Assembly (NCBI RefSeq): GCF_014651615.1
Contig: NZ_BMXF01000002.1
Location: forward strand, 599,439 to 663,438
Direction: 5' to 3'
DNA from: Persicitalea jodogahamensis
GTDB lineage: Bacteria; Bacteroidota; Bacteroidia; Cytophagales; Spirosomataceae
Length of the DNA: 64,000 nucleotides
In this document: positions 31,916 through 39,687 of the stretch, piece by piece
Numbering within the stretch: position 1 is the first letter of the stretch
Layout: every line of letters begins with the position of its first letter
The notes under the pieces: model-generated
The model's input: the letters and a program-made list of their open reading frames with translations, nothing else
What the model was told of the DNA's origin: nothing
The model's database searches: none
Made by a program: the position numbers and the translations under genes

Positions 31916-33622
31916 CTATACTTCCTCGGTTTGCGCCAGCTTGCTTTTCTTATACCCGTAGGTAAAATAAATCACCAGCCCGATGACCAGCCAGATCACA
32001 AAAATCAACCAGTTGGACGAGCCTAGTTCGGTCATCAGGTACAGGTTAGTTAGGATACCCATCACGGGCAGGATTGAGAAATTGTATTTGTAGCTCATCA
32101 CCGACAGGGCGATCCAGGTAATCCAGAAGATAATGGTCAGGATTTTGTGTTCAAAAATGTACGAAATCGAAGCCGTTCGCCACTCTCCGAGTACATCCTG
32201 ACCATAAATGAAAAGTAAAACTATGGCTACGATCAACCCCAGCCCTACCAGATATTTCCCGTTCAGGTAAGGCACCCGAAATTTGGACTGCTCGGAAATG
32301 CCCGAATAATCGAGGTATAGCACTCCGCCGCAGACGAGAATAAAGGCGAAGAAAGTACCTACGCTGGTAAGGTCCACGAAGAAATCCATCTCGAAAAATA
32401 GCGCCGGAATGCCTACAACCAGCCCCGTGATGATTGTGGCAAAGGAAGGCGTGTGATACTTGGGATGAATTTTGGAAAAGCGCTTCCATAGCAGCCCGTC
32501 GCGGCTCATTGTCATCCAGATCCGTGGTTGGCCGAGTTGGTACACCAGCAGTGCACTCGTGATGGCAATTACTGAACTCACCGAAATAACGCCCGCCATG
32601 AAATTCATATCGATGCGTTGGAAGACGAACGCCAGTGGGTCGTTCACGTTTAGTTCGGTGTAGTTGACCATGCCCGTAAGTACCAGCGTAATAAGGACGT
32701 AAAGTACCGTGCATATCAGCAATGTATAAATCATCGCCTTGGGCATATCGCGCTGCGGATCTTTACATTCTTCGGCGGTGGTCGAGATGGAGTCGAAGCC
32801 GATAAAGGCGAAGAAAACCGCCGCTACGCCGCTAAGTACCCCTTTGACGCCGTTGGGAGCAAAGGGCGTCCAGTTGACTGGCTTTACATAAAATGCACCT
32901 ACCCCAATGACCAGAAGTACCACCCCAACTTTCAGCACGACCATGATGTTACTCGCCGTGCGCGATTCCTTGATGCCGATATAGACGAGAGCCGTTACCA
33001 GCAGCGTGATAATCCCGGCGGGCAGGTTGAAGATAATGTGCCAATCACCGATCATTGGGGCATTCTGGTAAGCGAGTGCTACATTTTGCTCCGCAATATT
33101 AAGTGAGTCGATGCCCTCGGTTTGTAATTTGGTGAAAGCCTCGGCGGCGGTAATCGGATTGGTGGACAGCCAGGCCGGAAACTTTATCCCGAATCCTTCC
33201 AGCATACTCACGAAGTACTGCGACCAGGAAATGGCGACGACCATGTTGGAAACGGCGTATTCCAGAATCAACGCCCAGCCGATAATCCAGGCAAACAACT
33301 CGCCAAACGCTACATAGGCGTAGGTATAAGCACTTCCCGACACGGGTACGGTACTGGCAAACTGTGCGTAGGAAAGCGCGGTAAAAATGCAGGCGATGGC
33401 CGTGAAGACGAATAATAATGATACCGCCGGGCCACCGTTGAAGCTAGCCAGGCCGATGGTACTGAATATACCGGCTCCAATGATGGCCGCGATTCCCAGC
33501 GACACCAGGTCACGGACGCCGAGGGTTTTGACCAGGCCGCCCGATTCCATATCGGCTTTATGGGCTTCGCCCATGATTTGGGAAACTGTTTTCTTGCGAA
33601 AGAGGGAAGAATTTCGAGCCAT
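31916..33622 (-). CDS. APC-superfamily amino acid permease (cationic amino acid transporter type)
   Basis: This 568-aa inner-membrane transporter has about 12-14 helices. The first helix carries the APC substrate motif GIAAIIGAGIFSTIG, and helix 3 starts LSYAQFASTVPVSGSAYTYAY. FFAFIGFDSISTTAEECKDPQRDMP is typical of the CAT/YfnA-type subgroup. A 60-residue soluble insertion lies between helices 4 and 5 (about 155-205, TKLQTEGIDSLNIAEQ), which is larger than in the shortest members. The substrate is presumably an amino acid, exact one unknown. No amino acid metabolism genes are adjacent. It converges on the lipoprotein pair through a shared terminator. Confidence 0.88.
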   Translation of the reverse strand: MARNSSLFRKKTVSQIMGEAHKADMESGGLVKTLGVRDLVSLGIAAIIGAGIFSTIGLASFNGGPAVSLLFVFTAIACIFTALSYAQFASTVPVSGSAYTYAYVAFGELFAWIIGWALILEYAVSNMVVAISWSQYFVSMLEGFGIKFPAWLSTNPITAAEAFTKLQTEGIDSLNIAEQNVALAYQNAPMIGDWHIIFNLPAGIITLLVTALVYIGIKESRTASNIMVVLKVGVVLLVIGVGAFYVKPVNWTPFAPNGVKGVLSGVAAVFFAFIGFDSISTTAEECKDPQRDMPKAMIYTLLICTVLYVLITLVLTGMVNYTELNVNDPLAFVFQRIDMNFMAGVISVSSVIAITSALLVYQLGQPRIWMTMSRDGLLWKRFSKIHPKYHTPSFATIITGLVVGIPALFFEMDFFVDLTSVGTFFAFILVCGGVLYLDYSGISEQSKFRVPYLNGKYLVGLGLIVAIVLLFIYGQDVLGEWRTASISYIFEHKILTIIFWITWIALSVMSYKYNFSILPVMGILTNLYLMTELGSSNWLIFVIWLVIGLVIYFTYGYKKSKLAQTEEV

Positions 33623-33853
33623 GCAGAAAGAGGTTAGGCAGGTTGGATTTACAAAATAAGTGGCTAAAATAGCGATTATTCGTCAGGTTGGTCATGTCGT
33701 CATATGATATGTGGCCAGGGAGTAAGTGCTCAATCCAACCGTACAACCCCGGGATTCGGCCGCAGGTACAAGGGGGATTGATATCTCAACTGTTATTCTG
33801 TACCATGCGACTACGATAAAAGCCAAATTCACATAAATCCGAAATTTACTGGT

Positions 33854-34576
33854 ATGAAATACTCAAAACGGAAAATATTCCGAACCGTCTGGGTCGTTTC
33901 TGGACTGAGCTTCATGGCATGGATGATCCTGTCCATGAGTGCAAAAGGAGTTGATGAGGAGATTTTCGAGAGTAACGCAGAAATCAGCGTAGATCAAATG
34001 GATGAGACGATTGCCTTCGCTCCAACCAAACCCTACGACAAGATAGTGATCTTCTTCCCCGGTGCGCTGGTAGACCCGGACGCTTACGCGCCACTTTGTC
34101 GCAAAATCGCCGAGGAAGGCAGCCGGGTACTTATCTGTAAAATGCCTTTTCGGCTTGCCACGAGAGGGTACAACGATATTAAGGAAACGGATATTCTGGA
34201 CGATCCCACCAAACAGTACATATTGATGGGCCACTCGCAGGGCGCGAAAATGGCAGCGCAGTTTGTGTACGAAAATCCGGGCGTGATCGACAAGCTAATC
34301 TTGTTAGGTACGACTCATCCCAGAGACATCGATCTGTCAGGGGCAAAAATTCCGATTCTGAAAATTTCGGGTGCCAATGATGGTGTGGCCGATCTGGGAA
34401 AAGTCAACCGTAACAAACCCAAACTACCTTCATCTACAAAATACGTGACGATTGAAGGAGCCAACCACTCGCAGTTTGGGTATTATGGTTTTCAATTGGG
34501 TGACAGCAAGGCAACTATTTCACGCGACGAACAGCAAGCGCTGGTCTTGGAAAACGTATTGGCTTTTATCGAATAA
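33854..34576 (+). CDS. Membrane-anchored alpha/beta hydrolase
   Basis: The 240-aa product starts with a basic lead and one uncleaved helix (about 11-28, VWVVSGLSFMAWMILSMSA), so the catalytic part is probably tethered outside the cytoplasm. The hydrolase core shows the nucleophile elbow MGHSQG (Ser128), an FFPGALVDP oxyanion-loop region, an acid probably in GANDGVAD and the His in EGANHSQFG. The short domain resembles dienelactone-hydrolase-like or 'alpha/beta hydrolase 5' proteins. The substrate cannot be inferred. It is transcribed alone, divergent from the APC permease across a 230-bp spacer in which I see nothing further. Confidence 0.8.
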   Translation: MKYSKRKIFRTVWVVSGLSFMAWMILSMSAKGVDEEIFESNAEISVDQMDETIAFAPTKPYDKIVIFFPGALVDPDAYAPLCRKIAEEGSRVLICKMPFRLATRGYNDIKETDILDDPTKQYILMGHSQGAKMAAQFVYENPGVIDKLILLGTTHPRDIDLSGAKIPILKISGANDGVADLGKVNRNKPKLPSSTKYVTIEGANHSQFGYYGFQLGDSKATISRDEQQALVLENVLAFIE

Positions 34577-34619
34577 GGCAAGTATGACTTACGTACGCAC
34601 CAATGCAACTTCGTGCTAA

Positions 34620-35867
34620 CTAACTCAGCCGTACCCCGAACAAATCCCGCGATCGTACGTAAATCCACGAAACTACCCCAATCGTGACCACGCCACCAAT
34701 CAGCACCGAAGGTACCGTTCCCAGCAACTTGGCCCCCACGCCTGACTCGAAGGCCCCCAACTCATTGGATGAACTCACAAAAATCCCGTTGACTGCCGCC
34801 ACGCGTCCCCGCATCTCGTCGGGCGGGTAAATTTGCAGGATGGTCTGCCTGATGATGACGCTCACGCTGTCGCAGGCACCCGTCATAAACAGCGCCAGGC
34901 TGGAAATCACAAAGGACTCTGAGAGGGCGAAAATAATGGTGAATAGTCCGAAGCCCGCCACGGAAATCAGCATGTTGCGCCAAGCCGTGTGCGTCGGCGG
35001 GTAGTAGGCCATAAAGAACATGGTGAGCAAAGCTCCCACCGCCGGGGCTGCCCGCAGAACGCCCAGCCCTTCCGGACCAACGTGCAGAATGTCTTCGGCA
35101 AATACGGGTAGAATGGCCACGACCCCGCCGAAAAGTACCGAGAATAAGTCGAGCGAAATGGCGTAAAGGACGATGCGCGTTTTGAAAACGAAGCGTAATC
35201 CCTCTTTCAGATTTTGCCAGATCGTGCCGGGATTGGTTGCCACCGGAACCGGCTTCTTGTCGATCATTGAAATCAAAAACAGACATACTACAAAGCAGCC
35301 GATCACGACCAATAATGTATTGGTCAGGCCGATGAGCACATAAAGGAATCCGGCAATACCGGGACCTGCTACCGAACCTGCCTGCCAGAACGAACTACTC
35401 CATGTGGACGAATTGTGATAGATGGCACGAGGAACCAGAAAAGGTTTCAGCGAAGAGGAGGACGGCGAGTAAAAGCCCTTGGCCGCGCCAATCAGGAAGA
35501 AAACCGAATAAATGAGCGCCAGCCTTCCCTGTAAGGTATAATGATCGAAAAAGCCGGGCTGAAAAATCAGGTACAGAATGATAGAAGCTACGATAATGAC
35601 ACCCAGGCTAATGCGCAGTACATTACGCTTGTCGAAGCGGTCGGCGACATAACCGCCGAAAAGCGACACCATCACAAACGGAACTACCTCGGCCAGCCCA
35701 ATCAGTCCCAGCGATAGCGGGTCGTGGGTGAGTTTGTAGAGTTCGTAGCCCACGATAACTTCCTGCATAAGGAATCCCACTGTAAACAGGAAACTGTTGG
35801 CAATAAAAAACCGGAATTCCGGATAGCGTAAGGCGGCGTAGGGATCGTTGGGAGGCGGCTGGATCAA
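34620..35867 (-). CDS. MFS transporter, EntS-like exporter
   Basis: This 415-aa transporter has 12 predicted helices. The opening DPYAALRYPEFRFFIANSFLFTVGF and the cytoplasmic loop VADRFDKRNVLRISLG (MFS motif A) put it in the enterobactin-exporter/MFS_3 group, and RGRVAAVNGIFVSSSNELGAFESG is a second hallmark of that group. Such proteins export siderophores or drugs; no siderophore biosynthesis genes are in the window, so the substrate is open. The start is a TTG at 35867; the next upstream codons give no better start. It converges with the anchored hydrolase (43 bp gap). Confidence 0.85.
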   Translation of the reverse strand: MIQPPPNDPYAALRYPEFRFFIANSFLFTVGFLMQEVIVGYELYKLTHDPLSLGLIGLAEVVPFVMVSLFGGYVADRFDKRNVLRISLGVIIVASIILYLIFQPGFFDHYTLQGRLALIYSVFFLIGAAKGFYSPSSSSLKPFLVPRAIYHNSSTWSSSFWQAGSVAGPGIAGFLYVLIGLTNTLLVVIGCFVVCLFLISMIDKKPVPVATNPGTIWQNLKEGLRFVFKTRIVLYAISLDLFSVLFGGVVAILPVFAEDILHVGPEGLGVLRAAPAVGALLTMFFMAYYPPTHTAWRNMLISVAGFGLFTIIFALSESFVISSLALFMTGACDSVSVIIRQTILQIYPPDEMRGRVAAVNGIFVSSSNELGAFESGVGAKLLGTVPSVLIGGVVTIGVVSWIYVRSRDLFGVRLS

Positions 35868-35987
35868 TGAGTCAGCGGGGAGAGCCGCTTTGTTAATCAG
35901 TGAAAAGGCTTTTGGTATTCAGCCTGCAAAGTTAAAGTCCGCGATCCGAAGTTTTCCGAAAATTTTCACCAATAATCAGGTACTTCC

Positions 35988-36590
35988 TCAAAATTTTACC
36001 GGAAAGCCATAAGCGATGCTCAGGCCTGCAATATTGGTTCCGGGTTGCAGCCCCGATACGTACACTGCCGAAAAATCCATAAACTGGCCGTTGCCCAAAG
36101 TGAGCGTGTAACCAAAGCCTGGTTCTACACGAAAAGTACCTCGGATTGTTTTGGTTACAGCGAAGTCTCGGCCCAGACCCAAATCAGCGTGCAAGCCTTT
36201 GAGCACAGCGGGCAGGTAATAGCGTGCACCAACAATCACCGGTAAGACGACTCCCCTTGTCTCGGAGTACCGTATCCCCACTCGCTGCTCTATCCTGTTG
36301 AATCCCCAACCTGTAATAGGGTTATAGCCGTAGGCCAGTCCAGTAGAATTTAAGCCATAACTGAAGCCCGACATTTTATAAAGTTCCGTTCCAAATTTGG
36401 CTGTCAGTGCCAGGTTTGGCGCAACGGGATAATGAACACGGGCGTTAAAACCTGCGCCAAAATCCAAGGTAGTTTTGCCTACCCCACGCAGGGCGTCCAT
36501 ACCAGCAAAAACGATTGTTTTATCGCTTTGGGCAAGCGAGGGAGCAACAGAAGCGAAACCAAGGACAAGAATTGCGAGTAGCTTTTTCAT
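35988..36590 (-). CDS. Predicted outer-membrane or periplasmic barrel protein, function unknown
   Basis: This 200-aa protein begins MKKLLAILVLGFASVAPSLAQ, a cleavable signal. The body alternates short amphipathic strands with Gly/Tyr turns (GAGFNARVHYPVAPNLALTAK, VPVIVGARYYLP-like, VEPGFGYTLTLGNGQ) and ends in PVKF with a terminal Phe, as outer-membrane barrels do. The frame extends 11 codons upstream of the ATG at 36590, but that would bury the signal peptide. No family is recognised. It is transcribed in the same direction as, and 121 bp upstream of, the MFS gene; a shared transcript is possible. Confidence 0.65.
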   Translation of the reverse strand: MKKLLAILVLGFASVAPSLAQSDKTIVFAGMDALRGVGKTTLDFGAGFNARVHYPVAPNLALTAKFGTELYKMSGFSYGLNSTGLAYGYNPITGWGFNRIEQRVGIRYSETRGVVLPVIVGARYYLPAVLKGLHADLGLGRDFAVTKTIRGTFRVEPGFGYTLTLGNGQFMDFSAVYVSGLQPGTNIAGLSIAYGFPVKF

Positions 36591-36669
36591 GCGGGCAGAT
36601 GTTTGGTGAATCAACATCTGCAAAGGTGCGGTCTGAGCTACTCGCAGTCAATACTTCATTTGTATGATA

Positions 36670-36815
36670 TTTCGGCTTTCGGCTTTCGGCCTGTGGCCGA
36701 AGTACTTTAAAGCGTCATGATATGCGCCTGATGGTTCTGTGCGCAGTTGCGAATGGTATCATTATGTCCAGTTATGGGAGTAGTCGCCCGAAAAACTGAA
36801 AAGCGCCGAAAGCCG
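36670..36815. repeat. Triple TTTCGGC repeat and distant inverted copy
   Basis: Three tandem TTTCGGC units (36670-36690) are mirrored by GCCGAAAGCCGA (36804-36815), giving a 12-bp inverted repeat (with 36672-36683) about 120 bp apart. The gap contains no gene. It lies between the barrel protein and the DUF1080 gene, downstream of the latter. Confidence 0.55.
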
Positions 36816-36831
36816 ACCGCCAACTACCTGA

Positions 36832-37590
36832 TCAAAGCTCCCGAATCCACACGTTTCGGAAGCCCGTCGTGTTGCCGTGATCCTGTAGCATCAGCGGCCC
36901 GCGTCCGTGGGGTTTCACCGTCGGGCGGCCAATGTAGTCGGTATGTCCCTGGATGGCCGTGTGATTCTGGATCAGGACGCCATTGTGAAAGACTGTGATG
37001 TAGGGCGGAATCAGCATCATGCCGTCCTTATTGAAGCGGGGAGCGGTATAGGCTACATCATAAGTCTGCCACTCGCCGGGCTTCTTGGCGGCGTTCACAA
37101 GGGGCATGGTCTGCTTATAGATTGATCCCGCCTGGCCGTTTGAGTAAGTACGGTTGTTGTAGCTGTCAAGTACCTGCAACTCGTACAGCCCCTGCATGAA
37201 TACTCCGCTGTTGCCGCGTCCCTGGCTATTGCCCTTTACCTCGGCGGGCGAGCGCCATTCGATGTGTAGCTGAAAATCACCAAAATCGCGCTTCGTCTGG
37301 ATTCCCCCTTTGCCGGGGGCAGTGATAATGGCATTGTCGGCTACGTTCCAGCCCGCCGCGCCACCTTGGACAGACTCCCATTCATCGAGGTTACGGCCGT
37401 CGAACAGCACGATGGCGTCCGACGGAGGAGTAAATCCGGACACTGCCGCCGACGCAGCTCCGGGCGTAACGAGGCGCGGTTCCGGACTCCAGACCTCGCT
37501 GGATTCGGGAGTCATCTTCTTGGGTTGGAGCTGGGCCTGCGCCGGGAAAGCAGCCACCAGGGCCAGAATGGAAAAGAATACGTTCTTCAT
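36832..37590 (-). CDS. Secreted DUF1080 (3-keto-disaccharide hydrolase) protein
   Basis: This 252-aa protein has a signal peptide (MKNVFFSILALVAAFPAQAQ). After a short linker, a single concanavalin-like DUF1080 domain follows: IVLFDGRNLDEWESVQGG, DFQLHIEWRSPAEVKGNSQGRG NSGVF with family hallmark GNSGVFMQGLYELQVLDSY, and HGRGPLMLQDHGN near the end. DUF1080 proteins have been reported to cleave 3-keto-glycosides, so this one probably hydrolyses or eliminates a 3-keto-sugar in the periplasm. It is divergent from the two-domain relative at 37736, sharing a 145-bp promoter region. ATG 37590 is chosen for the signal peptide. Confidence 0.85.
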   Translation of the reverse strand: MKNVFFSILALVAAFPAQAQLQPKKMTPESSEVWSPEPRLVTPGAASAAVSGFTPPSDAIVLFDGRNLDEWESVQGGAAGWNVADNAIITAPGKGGIQTKRDFGDFQLHIEWRSPAEVKGNSQGRGNSGVFMQGLYELQVLDSYNNRTYSNGQAGSIYKQTMPLVNAAKKPGEWQTYDVAYTAPRFNKDGMMLIPPYITVFHNGVLIQNHTAIQGHTDYIGRPTVKPHGRGPLMLQDHGNTTGFRNVWIREL

Positions 37591-37735
37591 AAAATTTTTT
37601 AATAAATAAGGGCGAAACACCCGTTCAAAACAATAATATGGGCAGAAAAGCGGTTGAAATGGTGATTCTAACCGCCAAAAATGTCATTTTCCCGTCCATA
37701 AATCGTAATTTTCGGGTCTGAAAATTTATTAACCT

Positions 37736-39595
37736 ATGCGTAAACCTTTTATGATAACTTTTAGAGCAACTCATTTTAAACGGCTGACTCTTGGTCTGCT
37801 GGTTATGGTCGGGCTACCGGCACTGGCCCAGACACCCATTCCTCTCAACGATCTTTCCGCTTTTACTAATAAGGCGGGCAACTGGAGCATCGTCGGTAAT
37901 GCTTCGGTAGATATAACACAGCCCAATGTGCTGAATACCACGCCGGGGAAAGGCGTTTTGGCCTGTATTCACAAACAGGGTACTTACGGCCCCGATTACG
38001 AACTACTCACCAAGTTCGAACATGGCGACCTGGACATCGAGATGGACTATATGATGGCCAAAGGTTCCAATTCGGGCATCTATTTGCAGGGAAACTACGA
38101 AGTCCAGCTTTTCGATAGCTGGGGCAAGAAATCGGTGAATTACAGCGATAATGGTGGCATCTATCACCGCTGGGATGACGCCCAACCTGAGGGACAGAAA
38201 GGCTACGAAGGGTATTCGCCCCGTCTCAATGTGTCGAAGGCCCCCGGCCTCTGGCAGCATATCTCCATCTCATACCAGGCCCCGCGTTTCGACAAATCGG
38301 GTAAGAAAATCACAAACGCCGTGTTCTTGAAAGTAGAGCTGAACGGGATGACTATCCACGAAAATGTGGAAGTGAGCGGCCCCACGCGCGGCGCTTTGGG
38401 TAAGGACGTACCGATGGGCCCGCTCCGTATCCAGGGCGACCACGGTTCGCTGGCGATCAAGAATATCGTGATCAGCAACTTTGATAAAAAACCGGGAACG
38501 CTTTCAAATTTGCAGTACAAAACTTATTACGGCAACTACTCTCAGGATCTCGACCCCTCCACCCTGAAAGTGGATGGCTCCGGCAACGCCGAGGCCCTGA
38601 CCTGGGATGTTTTGAAAAATAAGAACAACTATGTACTGACCTACACGGGTACCTACAATGCTCCCACTGCCGGTGACTATACCTTCCGGCTGCAGGCTTC
38701 GGGAAACAGTAAACTCAAAATTGACGGCAAGGAAGTACTGGGCGACGCCTGGAAGAACACCAATGAATTCCGTACGGCTACGACAAAACTCAGCGCAGGT
38801 AACCACAAAATGGAACTCTACGTCAACAAGCGCGACGGCTGGCTGCAACCCGTGTTGGGGCTTTGGGTAGCCGGGCCGGGCTTCCGCGAAGTGGCCTATC
38901 ACAATCTCGGCTCCACTTTGGGTGGCAGCCCACCCGATCCGATTCTGGTAGATGCCGAAAACAGCAACACTGTGCTGCGCAGTTTTATGGATATCCGCCC
39001 AGCGCCGAACAAAAGGGAACGGGTCGTCCATGCCGTATCTGTCGGTAGTCCGTCGGGAATGCATTACACCTACGATATGGATAAAGGTGCTCTGTTTCAG
39101 GTTTGGCGCGGTGACTTCCTGGACGCTACACCAATGTGGAACAACCGTGGCGACGGTTCCTCCCGCCCGCGTGGCAGCGTGACTCTGCTGGGCGATGCGC
39201 CGCTGCTGGCCAAAACCACAGGAAACTGGCCCAGTGACACCACAGAAAGCAAGTACCGGCAAAAAGGCTATGAACTGGATGCTAACGACGTGCCGACTTT
39301 CCGCTACGAAGCCTATGGTACCACGGTTTCTGACCGTACCGCTGTGGTCGACGACGGCAGAAAATTCGAGCGGGAAATCAAACTGGGAAAACCCGTTAGC
39401 GGCCTGATGGCCCGCCTGGCAGAAGGTGATTCCATCGAAAAAGTTTCGGATAACCTTTACGCCGTAGATAACAAAAGCTACTACATCCAACTCGCCGATA
39501 ACAGCGCCCAGCCCGAAATTAAAAAATCGGGCAGCGGCCAATCGCTGGTAATTCCGGTGGACAAAGGCGAGCTTAAATATTCCATCTTGTTTTAA
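37736..39595 (+). CDS. Secreted DUF1080 protein with PA14 domain
   Basis: This 619-aa protein has a signal peptide ending near VGLPALAQ and a DUF1080 domain (about 35-245; GSNSGIYLQGNYEVQLFDSW and MGPLRIQGDHGSLAIKN). A PA14 carbohydrate-binding module follows (about 258-385; YTGTYNAPTAGDYTFRLQAS, KLKIDGKEVLGD). The last 230 residues match no family I recognise but resemble the spacer seen between PA14 and cytochrome parts in related oxidases. The protein probably binds and cleaves keto-sugars. The propeller-cytochrome c gene follows 92 bp downstream, interrupted only by an inverted repeat, so these two form an operon. Confidence 0.82.
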   Translation: MRKPFMITFRATHFKRLTLGLLVMVGLPALAQTPIPLNDLSAFTNKAGNWSIVGNASVDITQPNVLNTTPGKGVLACIHKQGTYGPDYELLTKFEHGDLDIEMDYMMAKGSNSGIYLQGNYEVQLFDSWGKKSVNYSDNGGIYHRWDDAQPEGQKGYEGYSPRLNVSKAPGLWQHISISYQAPRFDKSGKKITNAVFLKVELNGMTIHENVEVSGPTRGALGKDVPMGPLRIQGDHGSLAIKNIVISNFDKKPGTLSNLQYKTYYGNYSQDLDPSTLKVDGSGNAEALTWDVLKNKNNYVLTYTGTYNAPTAGDYTFRLQASGNSKLKIDGKEVLGDAWKNTNEFRTATTKLSAGNHKMELYVNKRDGWLQPVLGLWVAGPGFREVAYHNLGSTLGGSPPDPILVDAENSNTVLRSFMDIRPAPNKRERVVHAVSVGSPSGMHYTYDMDKGALFQVWRGDFLDATPMWNNRGDGSSRPRGSVTLLGDAPLLAKTTGNWPSDTTESKYRQKGYELDANDVPTFRYEAYGTTVSDRTAVVDDGRKFEREIKLGKPVSGLMARLAEGDSIEKVSDNLYAVDNKSYYIQLADNSAQPEIKKSGSGQSLVIPVDKGELKYSILF

Positions 39596-39598
39596 TTT

Positions 39599-39682
39599 GG
39601 AATTAGTGAATTTGGAATGGGGAATATTGCTTTCGCCAGCTATTCCATATTCCTATATTCACTAATTCCGACATTCCAAATT
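39599..39682. repeat. Inverted repeat filling the gap between two operon genes
   Basis: GGAATTAGTGAAT (39599-39611) is mirrored exactly by ATTCACTAATTCC (39657-39669), and AATTTGGAAT (39609-39618) by ATTCCAAATT (39673-39682). It lies directly between a stop codon and the next start, so it is transcribed and could fold, possibly to set mRNA stability or slow read-through. There is no T-tract, so it is not a typical terminator. Confidence 0.65.
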
Positions 39683-39687
39683 ATCAT

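Noticed and set aside
38504-39541. 345-codon leftward open frame
   Set aside because: Antisense to the DUF1080-PA14 gene; composition is that of a mirrored coding frame.
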